Position numbers and translations under genes: made by a program. Shown piece after piece: positions 18,006 through 27,915 of a stretch of 64,000 nucleotides of DNA. The stretch comes from an uncultured Dehalococcoidia bacterium. GTDB lineage: Bacteria; Chloroflexota; Dehalococcoidia; Lucifugimonadales; UBA3495. The stretch is taken from positions 1,191,029 through 1,255,028 of the forward strand of contig OX638345.1 in NCBI GenBank assembly GCA_951813535.1, written 5' to 3'. Each line of letters starts with the position of its first letter. The first letter of the stretch is position 1. The notes below the pieces were generated by a model that saw only the letters and a program-made list of their open reading frames with translations, ran no database searches and was not told the DNA's origin.

Positions 18006-19832
18006 GTGCTGAAACCAACGATTTTGCTGACCGTGGCTGCCTCGCTTCTCCTGGTCGTGGGACTGGCCTGCGGCGGCGCTGAAGAAGCTGCTCCCGTCGC
18101 TCCGGCCGCCGCGCAGCCGACGGCGGCGCCGGCGGCCCAGCAAGCCCCCGCTGCTACTGAAGCTCCCGGGTCTCCGGCGCAGCCGGCCGGCCAGGCGACC
18201 GCCGTTCCCACCATCGTGGCCACCGCGACGCCGCGGCCGACCAACACTCCGTCTGCCGCCCAGCAATCGGAAACCGTGGGTGGACGGCTCAGGATCGCAG
18301 TTACCCCGCCGGTGCAGGAACTGGTGCGGGGTTGGCTGGGCACCACCACCTCCGCCAATGCGCAGGTGCGTCCCTTCACCGAGCCGCTGGTCCATACCGA
18401 CCGCTTCGACGGATCCCTGCAGCCGGGCCTGGCCACCGAGTGGGAAATCTCCAAAGCCGACGGCACCCAGTGGGTGTTCCGTCTGCGCGAGGGCATTCCC
18501 TTCCACGGCGACTGGGGTGAGTTCACTGCCCACGACGTTCCCCACTCGGCCGCGCTGATCATCGGCGAGGAGGCCATTGCCACCGACACCGGACTGTTCC
18601 GCGGTCTGTTCGGTCAGACGGCGGACGAGCTTTTTGAGAACATCCGCGTGGTCGACGACTACACCGTCGAGTACAACCTGCTTCGGCCCGAGGCTGCCAT
18701 GGACTTCGTGGTCTCGGGACAGCAGGGCAACTACTTCATTTACAGCAAGGACCAGTGGGATGCCGAGGGTGAGCCGGGTTACATCGACGGACCGGCCGGC
18801 AACGGACCCTGGCAGTTCGAGAGCCGTCAGCTTGGCGTGGGCGGCAACATTCTCTACTCCCGGGTCGAAGACCACTGGCGCCAGACGCCGTTCTGGAGCG
18901 AACTGGAACAGATCAATACTCCTGAGCCGGCCACTCGCCTGGCCAACCTGCTCACCGCCCAGGTCCAGATAGCCGAGGTCAACCGCGACCTGCATCCCGA
19001 GGCCAAGGAAGGCGGCATGATCATCGTGGAGAGCGAACTGCCCTCCATCCAGGTCGCGTTCGTCATGGGAGGCATCTTCTCTCCCCTCAGCCCGTTCCAC
19101 GACCCGACCGATCCTCACCTGGACATCCGCGTGCGTGAGGCCATCAACCGCTCCATCAACCGCCAGGAGATTAACGAAACGCTGTTCAGTGGTTTTGGTT
19201 CTCCCCATCCGGTTTGGGGCTTCCACCCCAGCCTGCCCGGTTGGAACGACCGCTGGTCCCGCGAGTTTGATGAAAAGTACGGCTTCGACCCCGACCGCGC
19301 CCGCGAACTCATCAAGGAATCGGGCCACGAAGGCTACCCCCTCAAGCTCATCATCACCCAGCTTTCCGGCGTGCCCGAAATGATCCCCATGGCTGAGGCC
19401 GCCTTCACCTACCTGTCTGATATCGGCATCGACGTCGAAGCCGAGGAAATGGAGTGGGCCCGCTTCCGCGCCGACTTCTACCGCCCCGGCAAGACCCATG
19501 GGACCATCGCGCCCATTCGCGGCACCATGCGCCCCGCCGAGGTCACCCTGCGCTTCTACAACCGCAGCGGTCCCGAAGGCTTCCAGCGCATCGTTCCCGA
19601 TCCGGCGCTTGACGAGCTTTACGTGGAAGCGATCACCGCCGTCAATCCGGAGGTGAAAGCCAACGCCCTGCGCTCCGCCGGGGATATCAAGTTCGACCAG
19701 TACGCCGAGGTGCCGATCATCTGGCTGCCCAGCCAGATCGCCATCAATCCCGAGGAGGTCGGCGAGTTCATCTGGCCCGGCAACATCAACACCGCCATCA
19801 CCCACATGGAGTACATCACCACCGCTCAGTAG
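18006..19832 (+). CDS. Peptide-type ABC transporter substrate-binding lipoprotein (SBP family 5), copy 1
   Basis: A protein of 608 residues. GTG 18006 was chosen because AGGAGG ends 7 bp before it and it gives a clean lipoprotein signal with Cys22 in VGLAC; upstream in-frame ATGs lack this. A flexible Ala/Pro/Thr linker (residues about 23-85, ending ATPRPTNTPSAAQ) tethers the family 5 binding domain. That domain is recognisable from QPGLATEWEISKADGTQWVF, LREGIPFHGDWGEFTAHDVP and the late DPDRARELIKESGHEGYPLK. It captures oligopeptides or similar small solutes outside the membrane and delivers them to the permeases that follow. A close paralogue lies at 22162. No ATPase gene is in either cassette. 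Confidence 0.92.
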   Translation: MLKPTILLTVAASLLLVVGLACGGAEEAAPVAPAAAQPTAAPAAQQAPAATEAPGSPAQPAGQATAVPTIVATATPRPTNTPSAAQQSETVGGRLRIAVTPPVQELVRGWLGTTTSANAQVRPFTEPLVHTDRFDGSLQPGLATEWEISKADGTQWVFRLREGIPFHGDWGEFTAHDVPHSAALIIGEEAIATDTGLFRGLFGQTADELFENIRVVDDYTVEYNLLRPEAAMDFVVSGQQGNYFIYSKDQWDAEGEPGYIDGPAGNGPWQFESRQLGVGGNILYSRVEDHWRQTPFWSELEQINTPEPATRLANLLTAQVQIAEVNRDLHPEAKEGGMIIVESELPSIQVAFVMGGIFSPLSPFHDPTDPHLDIRVREAINRSINRQEINETLFSGFGSPHPVWGFHPSLPGWNDRWSREFDEKYGFDPDRARELIKESGHEGYPLKLIITQLSGVPEMIPMAEAAFTYLSDIGIDVEAEEMEWARFRADFYRPGKTHGTIAPIRGTMRPAEVTLRFYNRSGPEGFQRIVPDPALDELYVEAITAVNPEVKANALRSAGDIKFDQYAEVPIIWLPSQIAINPEEVGEFIWPGNINTAITHMEYITTAQ

Positions 19833-19860
19833 CATCTCGCCGTTTTCCTACTGCATCCGC

Positions 19861-19884
19861 AGGGGCGAATATCCATTCGCCCCT
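19861..19884. repeat. Palindrome of the AGGGGCGAAT family, copy 1
   Basis: AGGGGCGAAT and ATTCGCCCCT flank an ATCC loop, giving perfect 10-bp arms. It lies between the binding-protein stop and the first permease start, where it could attenuate read-through and lower permease expression relative to binding protein. The same hairpin recurs at 27138 and 48212. Confidence 0.85.
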
Positions 19885-19907
19885 GACCACTAATAAGGCG
19901 ACTGATC

Positions 19908-20828
19908 TTGCAACGCTACATCCTGGTACGGATCGTCCAGTCCATTCTCGCCCTGCTGGTGCTGACCGTGATCGTGTTCAGCCTCGCTCGCTTCGCCGGC
20001 GATCCGCTGGACGTCCTGCTTCCCCTGGAAGCCACGGTGGAGGACGCGGAGCGCGTCCGCGCGGCCTGGGGGTTGGACAAGCCCGTCTATGTGCAGTACT
20101 TCAAGTTCCTGGGCAACGCCCTGACCGGCGACTTTGGCGAATCCATCAAGCACCGCGACCAGCAGGCCATTGATCTAGTGTTCGACCGTTTGCCAAACAC
20201 GGCCCTGTTGGCCGGACTGGCGTTGGTCGTAGCCACCGTCATCGCAGTACCCGTGGGCGTACTGTCGGCAGTCAAAAAGGATACGGTCTTCGACTATTTG
20301 GGCAAAATTCTGGCGTTGACCGGCCAATCTCTGCCCGCCTTCTGGCTGGGTCTGGTGCTGATGTGGATCTTTGCCGTGAACTTGGGACTTGTCCCCACGT
20401 CCGGTAAGTCTGGCGTCACTTCTTACATACTGCCCGCCATTTCCATCGGCTGGTTCCAGGTGGCCGCGCTCATGCGCCTGGTTCGCTCGTCCATGCTGGA
20501 CGTTCTGGATACGGAATACGTCAAGCTGGCCCGCATCAAGGGCGTTTCGGAGCGCAAGGTCGTGTGGAAGCACTGCTTGCGCAACGCCGCCATTGCGCCA
20601 TTCACCTACTTCGCGCTGATCCTGGGCTCCCTGATGGTTGGGAGCGTCAGCATCGAGTTCGTGTTCGCGTGGCCCGGCGTGGGGTTGCTGGCAGTGGACA
20701 GCACCATCGCCCGCGACTTCCCCGTTATCCAGGCGGTGGTCATCGTCTTCTGCGTGGTGTACATCACCGCCAACCTCCTGGTCGACATCGCCTACGCCTA
20801 CGTCGACCCGCGCATCCGTTTCAGCTAG
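19908..20828 (+). CDS. Peptide ABC transporter permease, DppB/OppB type, copy 1
   Basis: A protein of 306 residues, starting at TTG 19908; the start is supported because the paralogue at 24183 begins at the same residue (MQRYIL) with ATG. There are six hydrophobic segments. The N-terminal GDPLDVLLP stretch is characteristic of DppB-type subunits, and the cytoplasmic EAA loop is seen at [20 protein letters not shown], which docks on the ATPase. With the DppC-type partner that follows it forms the membrane channel for the solute delivered by the lipoprotein. Confidence 0.93.
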   Translation: MQRYILVRIVQSILALLVLTVIVFSLARFAGDPLDVLLPLEATVEDAERVRAAWGLDKPVYVQYFKFLGNALTGDFGESIKHRDQQAIDLVFDRLPNTALLAGLALVVATVIAVPVGVLSAVKKDTVFDYLGKILALTGQSLPAFWLGLVLMWIFAVNLGLVPTSGKSGVTSYILPAISIGWFQVAALMRLVRSSMLDVLDTEYVKLARIKGVSERKVVWKHCLRNAAIAPFTYFALILGSLMVGSVSIEFVFAWPGVGLLAVDSTIARDFPVIQAVVIVFCVVYITANLLVDIAYAYVDPRIRFS

Positions 20829-20930
20829 TGCCACGGCGCCGGTTGCACTTCGTTTTACCCTTTATGATGGAAAGCCCATCTGATGGAAGGCCCACAGGCC
20901 CCCGTACGCTGACCAGGAGAGAACCCTGAT

Positions 20931-21863
20931 ATGGCAGCAGAAGACCGCACCAGCCCGGTTCCCGCCGCCGCGCAGGACACCGAAGCTCTTCAGCCGGAGA
21001 GGTCTCGCCTCAGTTTGGGCCTTTCGGAGATGCGCCGGTTGCCATGGTTCCCGGTGGTGGTCCTCCTCGTGGTGTTGGTCATCCCCGCCGTTTTTGCCAA
21101 CCAGATTGCTCCCCACGATCCAACCCGGGGCAGCCTCAGCAGTCGATTGCAGCCCCCGGTTTGGCAGGAAGGCGGCAACTCGGAGCACCTCCTGGGCACC
21201 GACAAGGTGGGCCGAGACATCCTGACCCGCATTATCTACGGGAGCCGTATCTCCGTAATCATCGCGCTGATCGCCATCGTCGTCAGCGGCATCATCGGAA
21301 CCGCGCTGGGCATCACGGCTGGGTACTGGGGTGGCTGGGTCGACGCGCTGATCATGCGCCTCGTCGATATCTCCTTATCCATCCCAATCATCCTGCTTGG
21401 TCTGGTGCTGGTTGCGGCCCTGGGCCCTCGAACCAGCACTGTTATCGGCGTCATCGTCGTGCTCCTTTGGTCCCGCTACGCACGCCTTGCCCGCGGTGAG
21501 ACGTTGGCCGTGCGGGTGCAGGACTTCGTCTCCCGTGCCCAGGTCGCCGGGTCCGGGCACATTCGCATCATGTTCAAGCACATCCTGCCCAACGTCTTCA
21601 ACAGCCTGGTGGTGCTGGCAACTTTGCAGGTTGGTTTTGTCATCATCCTAGAGAGCACCCTCAGCTTCCTTGGCGCCGGGGTGCCCCGCCCCAACCCGGC
21701 GTGGGGCCTCATGGTGGCTGACGGCCGCGAACTGGTTGCGTCCGAAAAGGGCTGGTGGGTTTCACTCCTCCCCGGCATGGCCATCATGCTGGTCGTCCTT
21801 AGCATGAACCTGCTGGGCGACTGGCTGCGTGACCGGCTCGACCCGAAGCAGAGGCAGGTGTAA
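20931..21863 (+). CDS. Peptide ABC transporter permease, DppC/OppC type, copy 1
   Basis: A protein of 310 residues after CAGGAGAG. The N-terminal 40 residues are cytoplasmic, followed by a first helix ([15 protein letters not shown]), a periplasmic loop with [19 protein letters not shown], the DppC hallmark, and a further group of helices. The EAA loop reads [20 protein letters not shown], and the end is [15 protein letters not shown]. It pairs with the upstream permease. A terminator-like hairpin follows the stop. Confidence 0.93.
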   Translation: MAAEDRTSPVPAAAQDTEALQPERSRLSLGLSEMRRLPWFPVVVLLVVLVIPAVFANQIAPHDPTRGSLSSRLQPPVWQEGGNSEHLLGTDKVGRDILTRIIYGSRISVIIALIAIVVSGIIGTALGITAGYWGGWVDALIMRLVDISLSIPIILLGLVLVAALGPRTSTVIGVIVVLLWSRYARLARGETLAVRVQDFVSRAQVAGSGHIRIMFKHILPNVFNSLVVLATLQVGFVIILESTLSFLGAGVPRPNPAWGLMVADGRELVASEKGWWVSLLPGMAIMLVVLSMNLLGDWLRDRLDPKQRQV

Positions 21864-21901
21864 GCGGCGTAACGCCAACCTGGACCGGCGAATTTCGCAG
21901 G

Positions 21902-21929
21902 CGGCCCGCGAACAGCGGGCCGTCTTTCG
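21902..21929 (+). terminator. Intrinsic terminator after the first ABC cassette
   Basis: CGGCCCGC (21902-21909) pairs with GCGGGCCG (21915-21922) around a GAACA loop and is followed by TCTTTCG. Confidence 0.75.
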
Positions 21930-22069
21930 ATTTGATCTCGTCAATTCGCCGGCAGCAGATCCGCGCCAGTCAACCAACCTTGCATATACGGGATACGATG
22001 CGCATATTATTATTACATCAATGAATAAAGATATCGTGAATATTATGCATAATTAAGGATATATTCGTC

Positions 22070-22075
22070 TATAAT
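22070..22075 (+). promoter_or_regulatory. Possible -10 element for the second ABC cassette
   Basis: TATAAT lies about 90 bp upstream of the second binding-protein gene, within an unusually AT-rich patch (about 21975-22080). The -35 region is not distinct. Confidence 0.45.
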
Positions 22076-22161
22076 TGCCCGGACAGGCATCTGAAACTGG
22101 TTAGGGCCAGCTGGCATATTTGGACCGTGCGCCGTTGGCTCTATGAATGGGAGGAATGAAA

Positions 22162-23982
22162 ATGTCAAAAATCGCCGTTTTGATCGCCGTTGCCTTGACC
22201 GCGGCAACCGTGACTATCGTGGGATGTGGCGGCGCAGTTGAGCAACCGGCCGCAGGAGTGGCCACCCAACCACAAGCGAGCGACGCCGCTACAGCCGCGC
22301 CGGTCAGGCCCTCTCCCTTGCCGGCCACGCCTGCGGTAACCATAGTGGCCACCGCCACGCCGAGACCGACCAACACTCCCAGTGCGGCCCAGGCGGTTAC
22401 CGATTTGGGCGGTCGGCTCCGCATCGCATCGGTTCCGCCGGTGCAGCAACTGGTTGGCAGCTGGCTGGGAACGACCACCGCCGCCAATATGCAGGTGCGG
22501 CCGTTCAGCGATCCGCTGATCCATACCGATCGTTTCGATGGTTCTTTGGTCCCAGGGTTGGCCACCTCCTGGGAAGCCAACGAGGACGGCACGCAGTGGA
22601 CGTTCCATCTCCGCGACGACATCGAATTCCAACACGGGTGGGGAAAGTTCACCGCCCATGATGTCCCACACAGCACCGGCCTCATAGTTAAGGAGGACGC
22701 CATCGCCAGCGATACCGGCATTTTCCGGGAGTTGTTCGGCAATACCTATGACGACGTCATCAACAACGTGGTGGTCGTGGACGACAACACCGTTCGATAC
22801 GACGTGCAGGTCCCCAATTCGATTGTGGACTTCTTCATCTCTGCCCAGCAGGGGAACCTGTTTATGTACTCGAAAGCTCAGTTCGAAGCTGAAGGGCTTG
22901 ACGGCTACGAAGCCCGTCCAGCCGGAGTTGGGCCCTGGCAGTTCGAGGAGCGAACCCTGGACGTGAACCTGCTGTATTCACGGGTCCCCGATCACTACCG
23001 GCGCTCGCCGTTCTTTGAAGAGCTGGAGTGGGTCCTGATTCCTGAGGAAAATACCCGCCTCGCCCAACTGAAAACCGGCCAGGTCCAGATCGGCGAGATC
23101 AGTCGTGAGCTGCACATTGACGCCGTAGGATCCGGTCTGGAGGTCGTCCAGAGTCAGCTGCCGTCCCTCCAGGTCACCTTCATCATCGGCGGTGTCTATA
23201 ACCCCGAGGCCGGCAGCGAGTGTGCGGACGGAGGGGAACGCTGCTTCTACCAGCCCGACGAACCGCACCTGGACGTCCGGGTCCGCGAGGCCATCAACCG
23301 GGCCATCAACCGCCAGGAAATCAACGAGCAGCTGTTCGATGGCATCGGTCAGCCGCACGTGGTGTGGGGTTATCACCCGGCCCTTCCCGGCTGGAACTCC
23401 CGGTGGCTCGAAGAGCATGAGGAAAAGTACGGGTTCGACCCGGAGCGGGCGCGCCAGTTGCTGAAAGAATCGGGCCACGAGGGTTACAAGGTGAAGCTCC
23501 TGCTGACCGAGTTGCCCGGCGTTCCCGAAATGATCCCCATGGGCGAGGCGACTTACACGTACCTCACCAACGTGGGTATCGACGTGACGTCGGAAGCCGT
23601 CGAATGGTCGACATACCGTGCTGATTACTACCGACCCGGGAGGACCCACGGCACCATAGCGGCGTCCCGTGGAACCTATCGTCCGGCGGAAATCACCGTC
23701 CGCAGCTACAATCGCAGCGGCCCGACCGGCTTCTGGCGCACGTCCGTTGACCCCAGGACCGACACGCTCTATGACCTCGCTACCCGATCCATGGATCCAG
23801 TAGTGAAAGCGGACGCTCTGCGCGAGTTGGGAGACCTCAAGTTTGACCTCTATTCCGAGGCGCCGATCGTTTGGTTGCCGGCGCAGTTGGTGATCGATCC
23901 CAGGGAGGTTGGCGAGTACGTGTGGCCCGGCAACATCAACGCCAGCTTCACCCACACCGAGTACATCACTCCGGCCCAATAA
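22162..23982 (+). CDS. Peptide-type ABC transporter substrate-binding lipoprotein (SBP family 5), copy 2
   Basis: A protein of 606 residues. ATG 22162 was chosen over ATGs at 22147 and 22156 because GGAGG (22150-22154) is 7 bp away and the lipobox TIVGC puts the acylated cysteine at residue 22. It is colinear with the binding protein at 18006, including the linker ATPRPTNTPSAAQ, the FTAHDVPHS stretch, REAINRAINRQEINEQLF and the closing VWPGNINASFTHTEYIT. It differs by a short insert around GSECADGGERCFYQPDE (two extra cysteines), which may change ligand range or form a disulphide. It is followed by its own two permeases. Confidence 0.92.
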   Translation: MSKIAVLIAVALTAATVTIVGCGGAVEQPAAGVATQPQASDAATAAPVRPSPLPATPAVTIVATATPRPTNTPSAAQAVTDLGGRLRIASVPPVQQLVGSWLGTTTAANMQVRPFSDPLIHTDRFDGSLVPGLATSWEANEDGTQWTFHLRDDIEFQHGWGKFTAHDVPHSTGLIVKEDAIASDTGIFRELFGNTYDDVINNVVVVDDNTVRYDVQVPNSIVDFFISAQQGNLFMYSKAQFEAEGLDGYEARPAGVGPWQFEERTLDVNLLYSRVPDHYRRSPFFEELEWVLIPEENTRLAQLKTGQVQIGEISRELHIDAVGSGLEVVQSQLPSLQVTFIIGGVYNPEAGSECADGGERCFYQPDEPHLDVRVREAINRAINRQEINEQLFDGIGQPHVVWGYHPALPGWNSRWLEEHEEKYGFDPERARQLLKESGHEGYKVKLLLTELPGVPEMIPMGEATYTYLTNVGIDVTSEAVEWSTYRADYYRPGRTHGTIAASRGTYRPAEITVRSYNRSGPTGFWRTSVDPRTDTLYDLATRSMDPVVKADALRELGDLKFDLYSEAPIVWLPAQLVIDPREVGEYVWPGNINASFTHTEYITPAQ

Positions 23983-24182
23983 GGTCCGGCCTGACAGATG
24001 TGGCGTGCAATCTCACGGGCGTGTCAGACAACGCCCCGGAATTGCGCGCCGCATCAATGTTCACGAATTGCGTTGGATATTGTTGACCCATTTGATGATT
24101 GCCCGTAACATCGCGCAAATCATGAGACGCGGGCTTTGGCCAATATTGTTCGACCGACGATTCGCCACAATGGGCAATTGAC

Positions 24183-25106
24183 ATGCAGCGTTACATCTTG
24201 TTCAGAGTCGGCCAATCCATCCTGGCGCTATTGGTGCTGACTGTTGTCGTATTCACCTTGGCCAGGGTATCCGGTGACCCCTTAGACGTTCTCCTGCCCC
24301 TTGAAGCCACTCCGGCGGACGCTGCCCGTGTCCGCGCGGCCTGGGGCCTGGACCGGCCGATCCACGTCCAATATTTCACCTTTTTGGGCAATGCCCTCAA
24401 GGGTGATTTTGGCGAGTCCCTGCGAATCCGCGGTCGGACCGCCATCAGCCTGGTTTTGGAGCGCCTGCCCAACACCGCCGCGCTTGCGGGGGTGGCGGTC
24501 ATAGTGGCGGTTGTGGTGGCAATTCCGATTGGAGTCTTATCTGCGGTCAAGAAGGACACCCCGCTTGACTACATCGGCAAGACCATTGCCTTGTTCGGCC
24601 AGTCGCTGCCGGCCTTCTGGCTGGGCCTGATGATGATGTGGATTTTCGCCGTCCAACTTGGCTGGTTCCCCGTGTCCGGCAAGGAACACGGGGCGCTGTC
24701 ATTCATACTGCCGGCCATTGCCATCGGATGGTTCCAGGTGGCGGCGTTGATGCGCCTGGTGCGGTCGTCCATGCTTGACGTGCTCGATACCGAGTACGTG
24801 AAACTGGCCCGTATCAAGGGAGTTCCGGAATGGAAGGTCGTGTGGAAACACTGCCTGCGCAACGCGGCCATTGCTCCATTCACCTATTTCGCCCTCATCA
24901 TCGGCTCCCTGTTGGTGGGGTCGGTGTCCATCGAGTTCGTCTTCGCCTGGCCGGGGGTGGGCAGGCTGGCCGTGGACGCGACGGCGGCGCGGGATTTCCC
25001 CGTGGTGCAGGCCGTCGTGATCACCTTCTGTCTCGTCTACATCGTCGCCAACCTCCTGGTTGACATCGCCTACGCGTACGTCGACCCGCGCATTCGCTAC
25101 TCATAG
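24183..25106 (+). CDS. Peptide ABC transporter permease, DppB/OppB type, copy 2
   Basis: A protein of 307 residues from ATG 24183. It matches the 19908 permease over its full length, including [13 protein letters not shown], the EAA loop [20 protein letters not shown] and the end [11 protein letters not shown]. There are six hydrophobic segments. It presumably pairs with the permease at 25142 and receives solute from the 22162 lipoprotein. Confidence 0.93.
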   Translation: MQRYILFRVGQSILALLVLTVVVFTLARVSGDPLDVLLPLEATPADAARVRAAWGLDRPIHVQYFTFLGNALKGDFGESLRIRGRTAISLVLERLPNTAALAGVAVIVAVVVAIPIGVLSAVKKDTPLDYIGKTIALFGQSLPAFWLGLMMMWIFAVQLGWFPVSGKEHGALSFILPAIAIGWFQVAALMRLVRSSMLDVLDTEYVKLARIKGVPEWKVVWKHCLRNAAIAPFTYFALIIGSLLVGSVSIEFVFAWPGVGRLAVDATAARDFPVVQAVVITFCLVYIVANLLVDIAYAYVDPRIRYS

Positions 25107-25141
25107 CGCGGCACGATCAGACCTACCCAAGGAGCGATTTC

Positions 25142-26077
25142 ATGGCTGCAGACGACCGCATCCGCGCCCCCGCTATTGCGGAAGAAACGCCGGCCCCACC
25201 CGACGCCGCCAGAGGGATCGGCGTCGGCCGTATCATGTCCGAGGCGCGGCGCTACCCGGTGTTTCCCATTTTGTTGCTGCTCATCGTCCTGGTCATACCG
25301 GCTGCGTTTGCCGACTTCATAGCCCCCCACGATCCCAAGCTGGGCAGCCTGGGCTCAAAACTGCTGCCCCCGGTGTGGATGGAAGGCGGCACCACCGAGC
25401 ACCTGCTCGGCACGGACCGAGTGGGACGCGACATCCTTACCCGGATCATGTACGGGGCGCGCGTTTCCGTGGTGACCGCCGTCATCGCCATTTTCATCGC
25501 GGGTATCCTGGGAACCACGATGGGAATCGTCGCGGGTTACACCGGTGGAATGGTTGACGCCGTGGTGATGCGTCTGGTCGATATCTCCTTATCGATTCCC
25601 ATCATCTTGCTGGCACTGGTCCTGGTTGCTGCCGTCGGCGCCAGCATGGGCACGGTGATCACGGTGCTGGTCCTCTTGATGTGGTCCCGGTACGCGCGCC
25701 TGGTGCGCGGTGAGACGCTGGCCGTGCGGGTGCAGGACTTCATCGCACGGGCGCAGGTGTCGGGCTCGTCCCACCGCCGGATCATGCTTCGGCACGTTTT
25801 CCCCAACGTGTTCAACAGCATCATCGTGCTGGCCACCCTGAACGTGGGCTTCGTCATCATCCTGGAGAGTACGCTCAGCTTCCTGGGAGCCGGCATTCCG
25901 CCGCCGCAGCCGGCCTGGGGATTGATGGTCGCTGACGGCCGCGTGCTGATAACCTCGCCCAACGGCTGGTGGGTGGCCATGTTCCCCGGCCTCGCCATCA
26001 TGCTGGTCGTGCTGAGCATGAACCTGCTGGGCGACTGGCTGCGTGACCGGCTCGACCCCAAGCAGAGGCAGGTTTAG
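25142..26077 (+). CDS. Peptide ABC transporter permease, DppC/OppC type, copy 2
   Basis: A protein of 311 residues after AAGGAG. It is colinear with the 20931 permease, with [19 protein letters not shown], the EAA loop [20 protein letters not shown] and an identical C-terminus [15 protein letters not shown]. It closes the second cassette; a hairpin follows, then an unrelated oxidoreductase gene. No nucleotide-binding subunit is present. Confidence 0.93.
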   Translation: MAADDRIRAPAIAEETPAPPDAARGIGVGRIMSEARRYPVFPILLLLIVLVIPAAFADFIAPHDPKLGSLGSKLLPPVWMEGGTTEHLLGTDRVGRDILTRIMYGARVSVVTAVIAIFIAGILGTTMGIVAGYTGGMVDAVVMRLVDISLSIPIILLALVLVAAVGASMGTVITVLVLLMWSRYARLVRGETLAVRVQDFIARAQVSGSSHRRIMLRHVFPNVFNSIIVLATLNVGFVIILESTLSFLGAGIPPPQPAWGLMVADGRVLITSPNGWWVAMFPGLAIMLVVLSMNLLGDWLRDRLDPKQRQV

Positions 26078-26108
26078 CGCAGGTCGGGCGCATATCCGAC
26101 CCCAACCA

Positions 26109-26152
26109 CGGGGCTGGGTCCGCCAGACGGACCTGGCCCCGCTTTGGCTTTC
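26109..26152 (+). terminator. Imperfect hairpin after the second ABC cassette
   Basis: CGGGGC and GTCCG in the left half (26109-26122) pair with CGGAC and GCCCCG in the right half (ending 26141), followed by CTTTGGCTTTC. The stem has a small internal loop. Confidence 0.6.
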
Positions 26153-26188
26153 ATTCCCGTGCCGATGGCATCAATCCCGCCTGCCGGA

Positions 26189-26194
26189 TACAAT
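26189..26194 (+). promoter_or_regulatory. Possible -10 element for the LLM oxidoreductase gene
   Basis: TACAAT lies 47 bp upstream of ATG 26242. No convincing -35 is seen. Confidence 0.35.
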
Positions 26195-26241
26195 GATTCC
26201 GCAATTTCGCTTCCGTCAGCCTCACCAAGGAGCTAACAGCC

Positions 26242-27108
26242 ATGCAACTCGGAGCCATCTTCCCCCAGACTGAAATCGGCGCCGACCCCATCGCCGTCAA
26301 GGACTTTGCCCAGGCCGCCGAGGCCCTGGGATACGAGCACCTGCTGGTGTTCGACCATGTCCTCGGAGCCGACCACACCCAGCGCGCGGAGTGGAACCGG
26401 CCCTACAACAAAGACGACATGTTCCACGAACCCTTCGTGATGTTCGGGTACCTGGCCGCGCTCACCGAGAAGATCGAGTTCTGCACCGGCATCATCATCC
26501 TGCCCCAGCGCCAGACGGCCCTGGTCGCCAAGCAGACCGCCGAGGTGGATGTGCTCACCAACGGTCGCCTTCGCCTGGGCATCGGCGTCGGCTGGAACGA
26601 GGTCGAGTTTGAGGCCCTGGGTGAAAACTGGGAGAACCGCGGCCGCCGCTCGGCCGAACAGGTCGAAGTCATGCGAATGCTCTGGACCCAGGAGGTGGTG
26701 AATTACGAGGGGCGCTACCACAAGATCACCCACGCCGGCATCAACCCCCTGCCGGTGCAGCGGCCCATTCCCGTATGGTTCGGCGGCGGCGCTCCCCAGG
26801 TGGTGCGGCGCATCGCCCGCACGGGCGACGGCTGGTTCCCGCAGTTCCAGCCCGACGGCGCGGGACGGGAGCGCCTCGAGGAGATGCGCGAACTGGCCCG
26901 CGGTTACGGACGCGATCCGGCTGCCATCGGCGTCGAGGGCCGCGCCTCCCTGGCCGACAGCAACGACCCCGACGACTGGAACAAGCTCGCTGCTGACTGG
27001 AGCGACGTCGGCGCGACCCACTTCTCCGTGAACACCATGCGCGCCGGTCTGAAGGGCCCCGACCAGCACATCGAGGCCATCCGCCGTTTCAAGGAAGCCG
27101 TAAGTTAG
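26242..27108 (+). CDS. LLM-class (luciferase-like) F420/flavin-dependent oxidoreductase
   Basis: A protein of 288 residues after AAGGAG. It is a TIM-barrel of the luciferase-like monooxygenase family: N-terminal MQLGAIFPQTEIG, YEHLLVFDHVLG, then TGIIILPQRQTALVAKQTAEV followed by DVLTNGRLRLGIGVGWNEVE, the motif seen in F420-dependent members, and IPVWFGGGAPQVVRR for cofactor phosphate binding. It probably oxidises or reduces a small organic compound with reduced F420 or FMN. The substrate is unknown. It appears to stand alone, with a terminator hairpin 30 bp after the stop. Confidence 0.9.
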   Translation: MQLGAIFPQTEIGADPIAVKDFAQAAEALGYEHLLVFDHVLGADHTQRAEWNRPYNKDDMFHEPFVMFGYLAALTEKIEFCTGIIILPQRQTALVAKQTAEVDVLTNGRLRLGIGVGWNEVEFEALGENWENRGRRSAEQVEVMRMLWTQEVVNYEGRYHKITHAGINPLPVQRPIPVWFGGGAPQVVRRIARTGDGWFPQFQPDGAGRERLEEMRELARGYGRDPAAIGVEGRASLADSNDPDDWNKLAADWSDVGATHFSVNTMRAGLKGPDQHIEAIRRFKEAVS

Positions 27109-27137
27109 GGTCAGGCCTACCGTTTTCCGATATCCTG

Positions 27138-27166
27138 GGGGCGAATGATCATTCGCCCCTGCTTTT
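27138..27166 (+). terminator. AGGGGCGAAT-family palindrome acting as terminator, copy 2
   Basis: GGGGCGAAT (27138-27146) and ATTCGCCCC (27151-27159) flank a GATC loop and are followed by TGCTTTTG. It lies directly after the LLM oxidoreductase gene. Confidence 0.8.
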
Positions 27167-27251
27167 GCTGCATCCGGCCCAACCTCGATCAGTGCTATCG
27201 AGCAGGCTGTTGGCGCTTCAACGCGACCGACCGAACAAATGGAGATATTTG

Positions 27252-27755
27252 ATGATGGCGCATCGTCCCATCGATAACTGCTACTGGGTGGTCCCCGGCA
27301 AGCTACTGGCCGGGGAATACCCCAGGAATTTTGACGACGCTACGTCGCCGCAGAAAGTCGCCCATCTCACGGACGCCAGTGTGTCCGCGTTCATCGATCT
27401 GACCGAAGCCGGCGAACTGTCGCCATACGAGCAGTGGCTGGAAGGAGCGTCCCACCAACGGTTTGCCGTGGCGGATGGGTCAGTACCAGAATCTCCCGCG
27501 TTGACTACCGAAATCCTTGATGCGATCGATCACCATATCGATGCCGGCCGCACGGTTTACGTTCATTGCTGGGGCGGCGTTGGCCGCACCGGGACCATCG
27601 TCGGCTGCTGCCTGGCTCGCCACGGCTACGCCGGCCAGGCTGCCCTGGAACGGCTCCAGGAGCTCTGGCAGCAATGCCCCAAGTCCAGGTACAGGAAATC
27701 CCCCGAAACCCCCAAGCAGCGGGACTACATCCTCGGCTGGCAAGAAAACCAATGA
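27252..27755 (+). CDS. Cysteine-based protein tyrosine/dual-specificity phosphatase-like protein
   Basis: A protein of 167 residues. ATG 27252 was chosen because GGAG lies 7 bp upstream; a longer frame from 27165 has no ribosome site. The signature VHCWGGVGRTGT gives the catalytic Cys106 and Arg112 of the HCX5R P-loop. Upstream, FIDLTEAGELSPYEQWLE is the usual position of the general-acid loop region in this fold. It should hydrolyse phosphomonoesters, on protein or a small molecule. No partner kinase is adjacent. The following EVE-like gene is 160 bp away. Confidence 0.85.
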   Translation: MMAHRPIDNCYWVVPGKLLAGEYPRNFDDATSPQKVAHLTDASVSAFIDLTEAGELSPYEQWLEGASHQRFAVADGSVPESPALTTEILDAIDHHIDAGRTVYVHCWGGVGRTGTIVGCCLARHGYAGQAALERLQELWQQCPKSRYRKSPETPKQRDYILGWQENQ

Positions 27756-27915
27756 CCCATACTGGTTCGTATTCGGGGCGTTGGCCGCTTGGAGTGTATC
27801 TGGAAACGCACACCACAGGCTCGATATGCGACGCTAAACGTAAACGTCGACGCATGAGCAATCAGTTTAGAGTATGGACCGATCCGGTCCCGACACCACG
27901 ATAGGGGTACGATTT

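Noticed and set aside
17991-19835. 614-codon open frame on the minus strand
   Set aside because: Antisense to the first binding lipoprotein, which has a signal peptide, ribosome site and family motifs.
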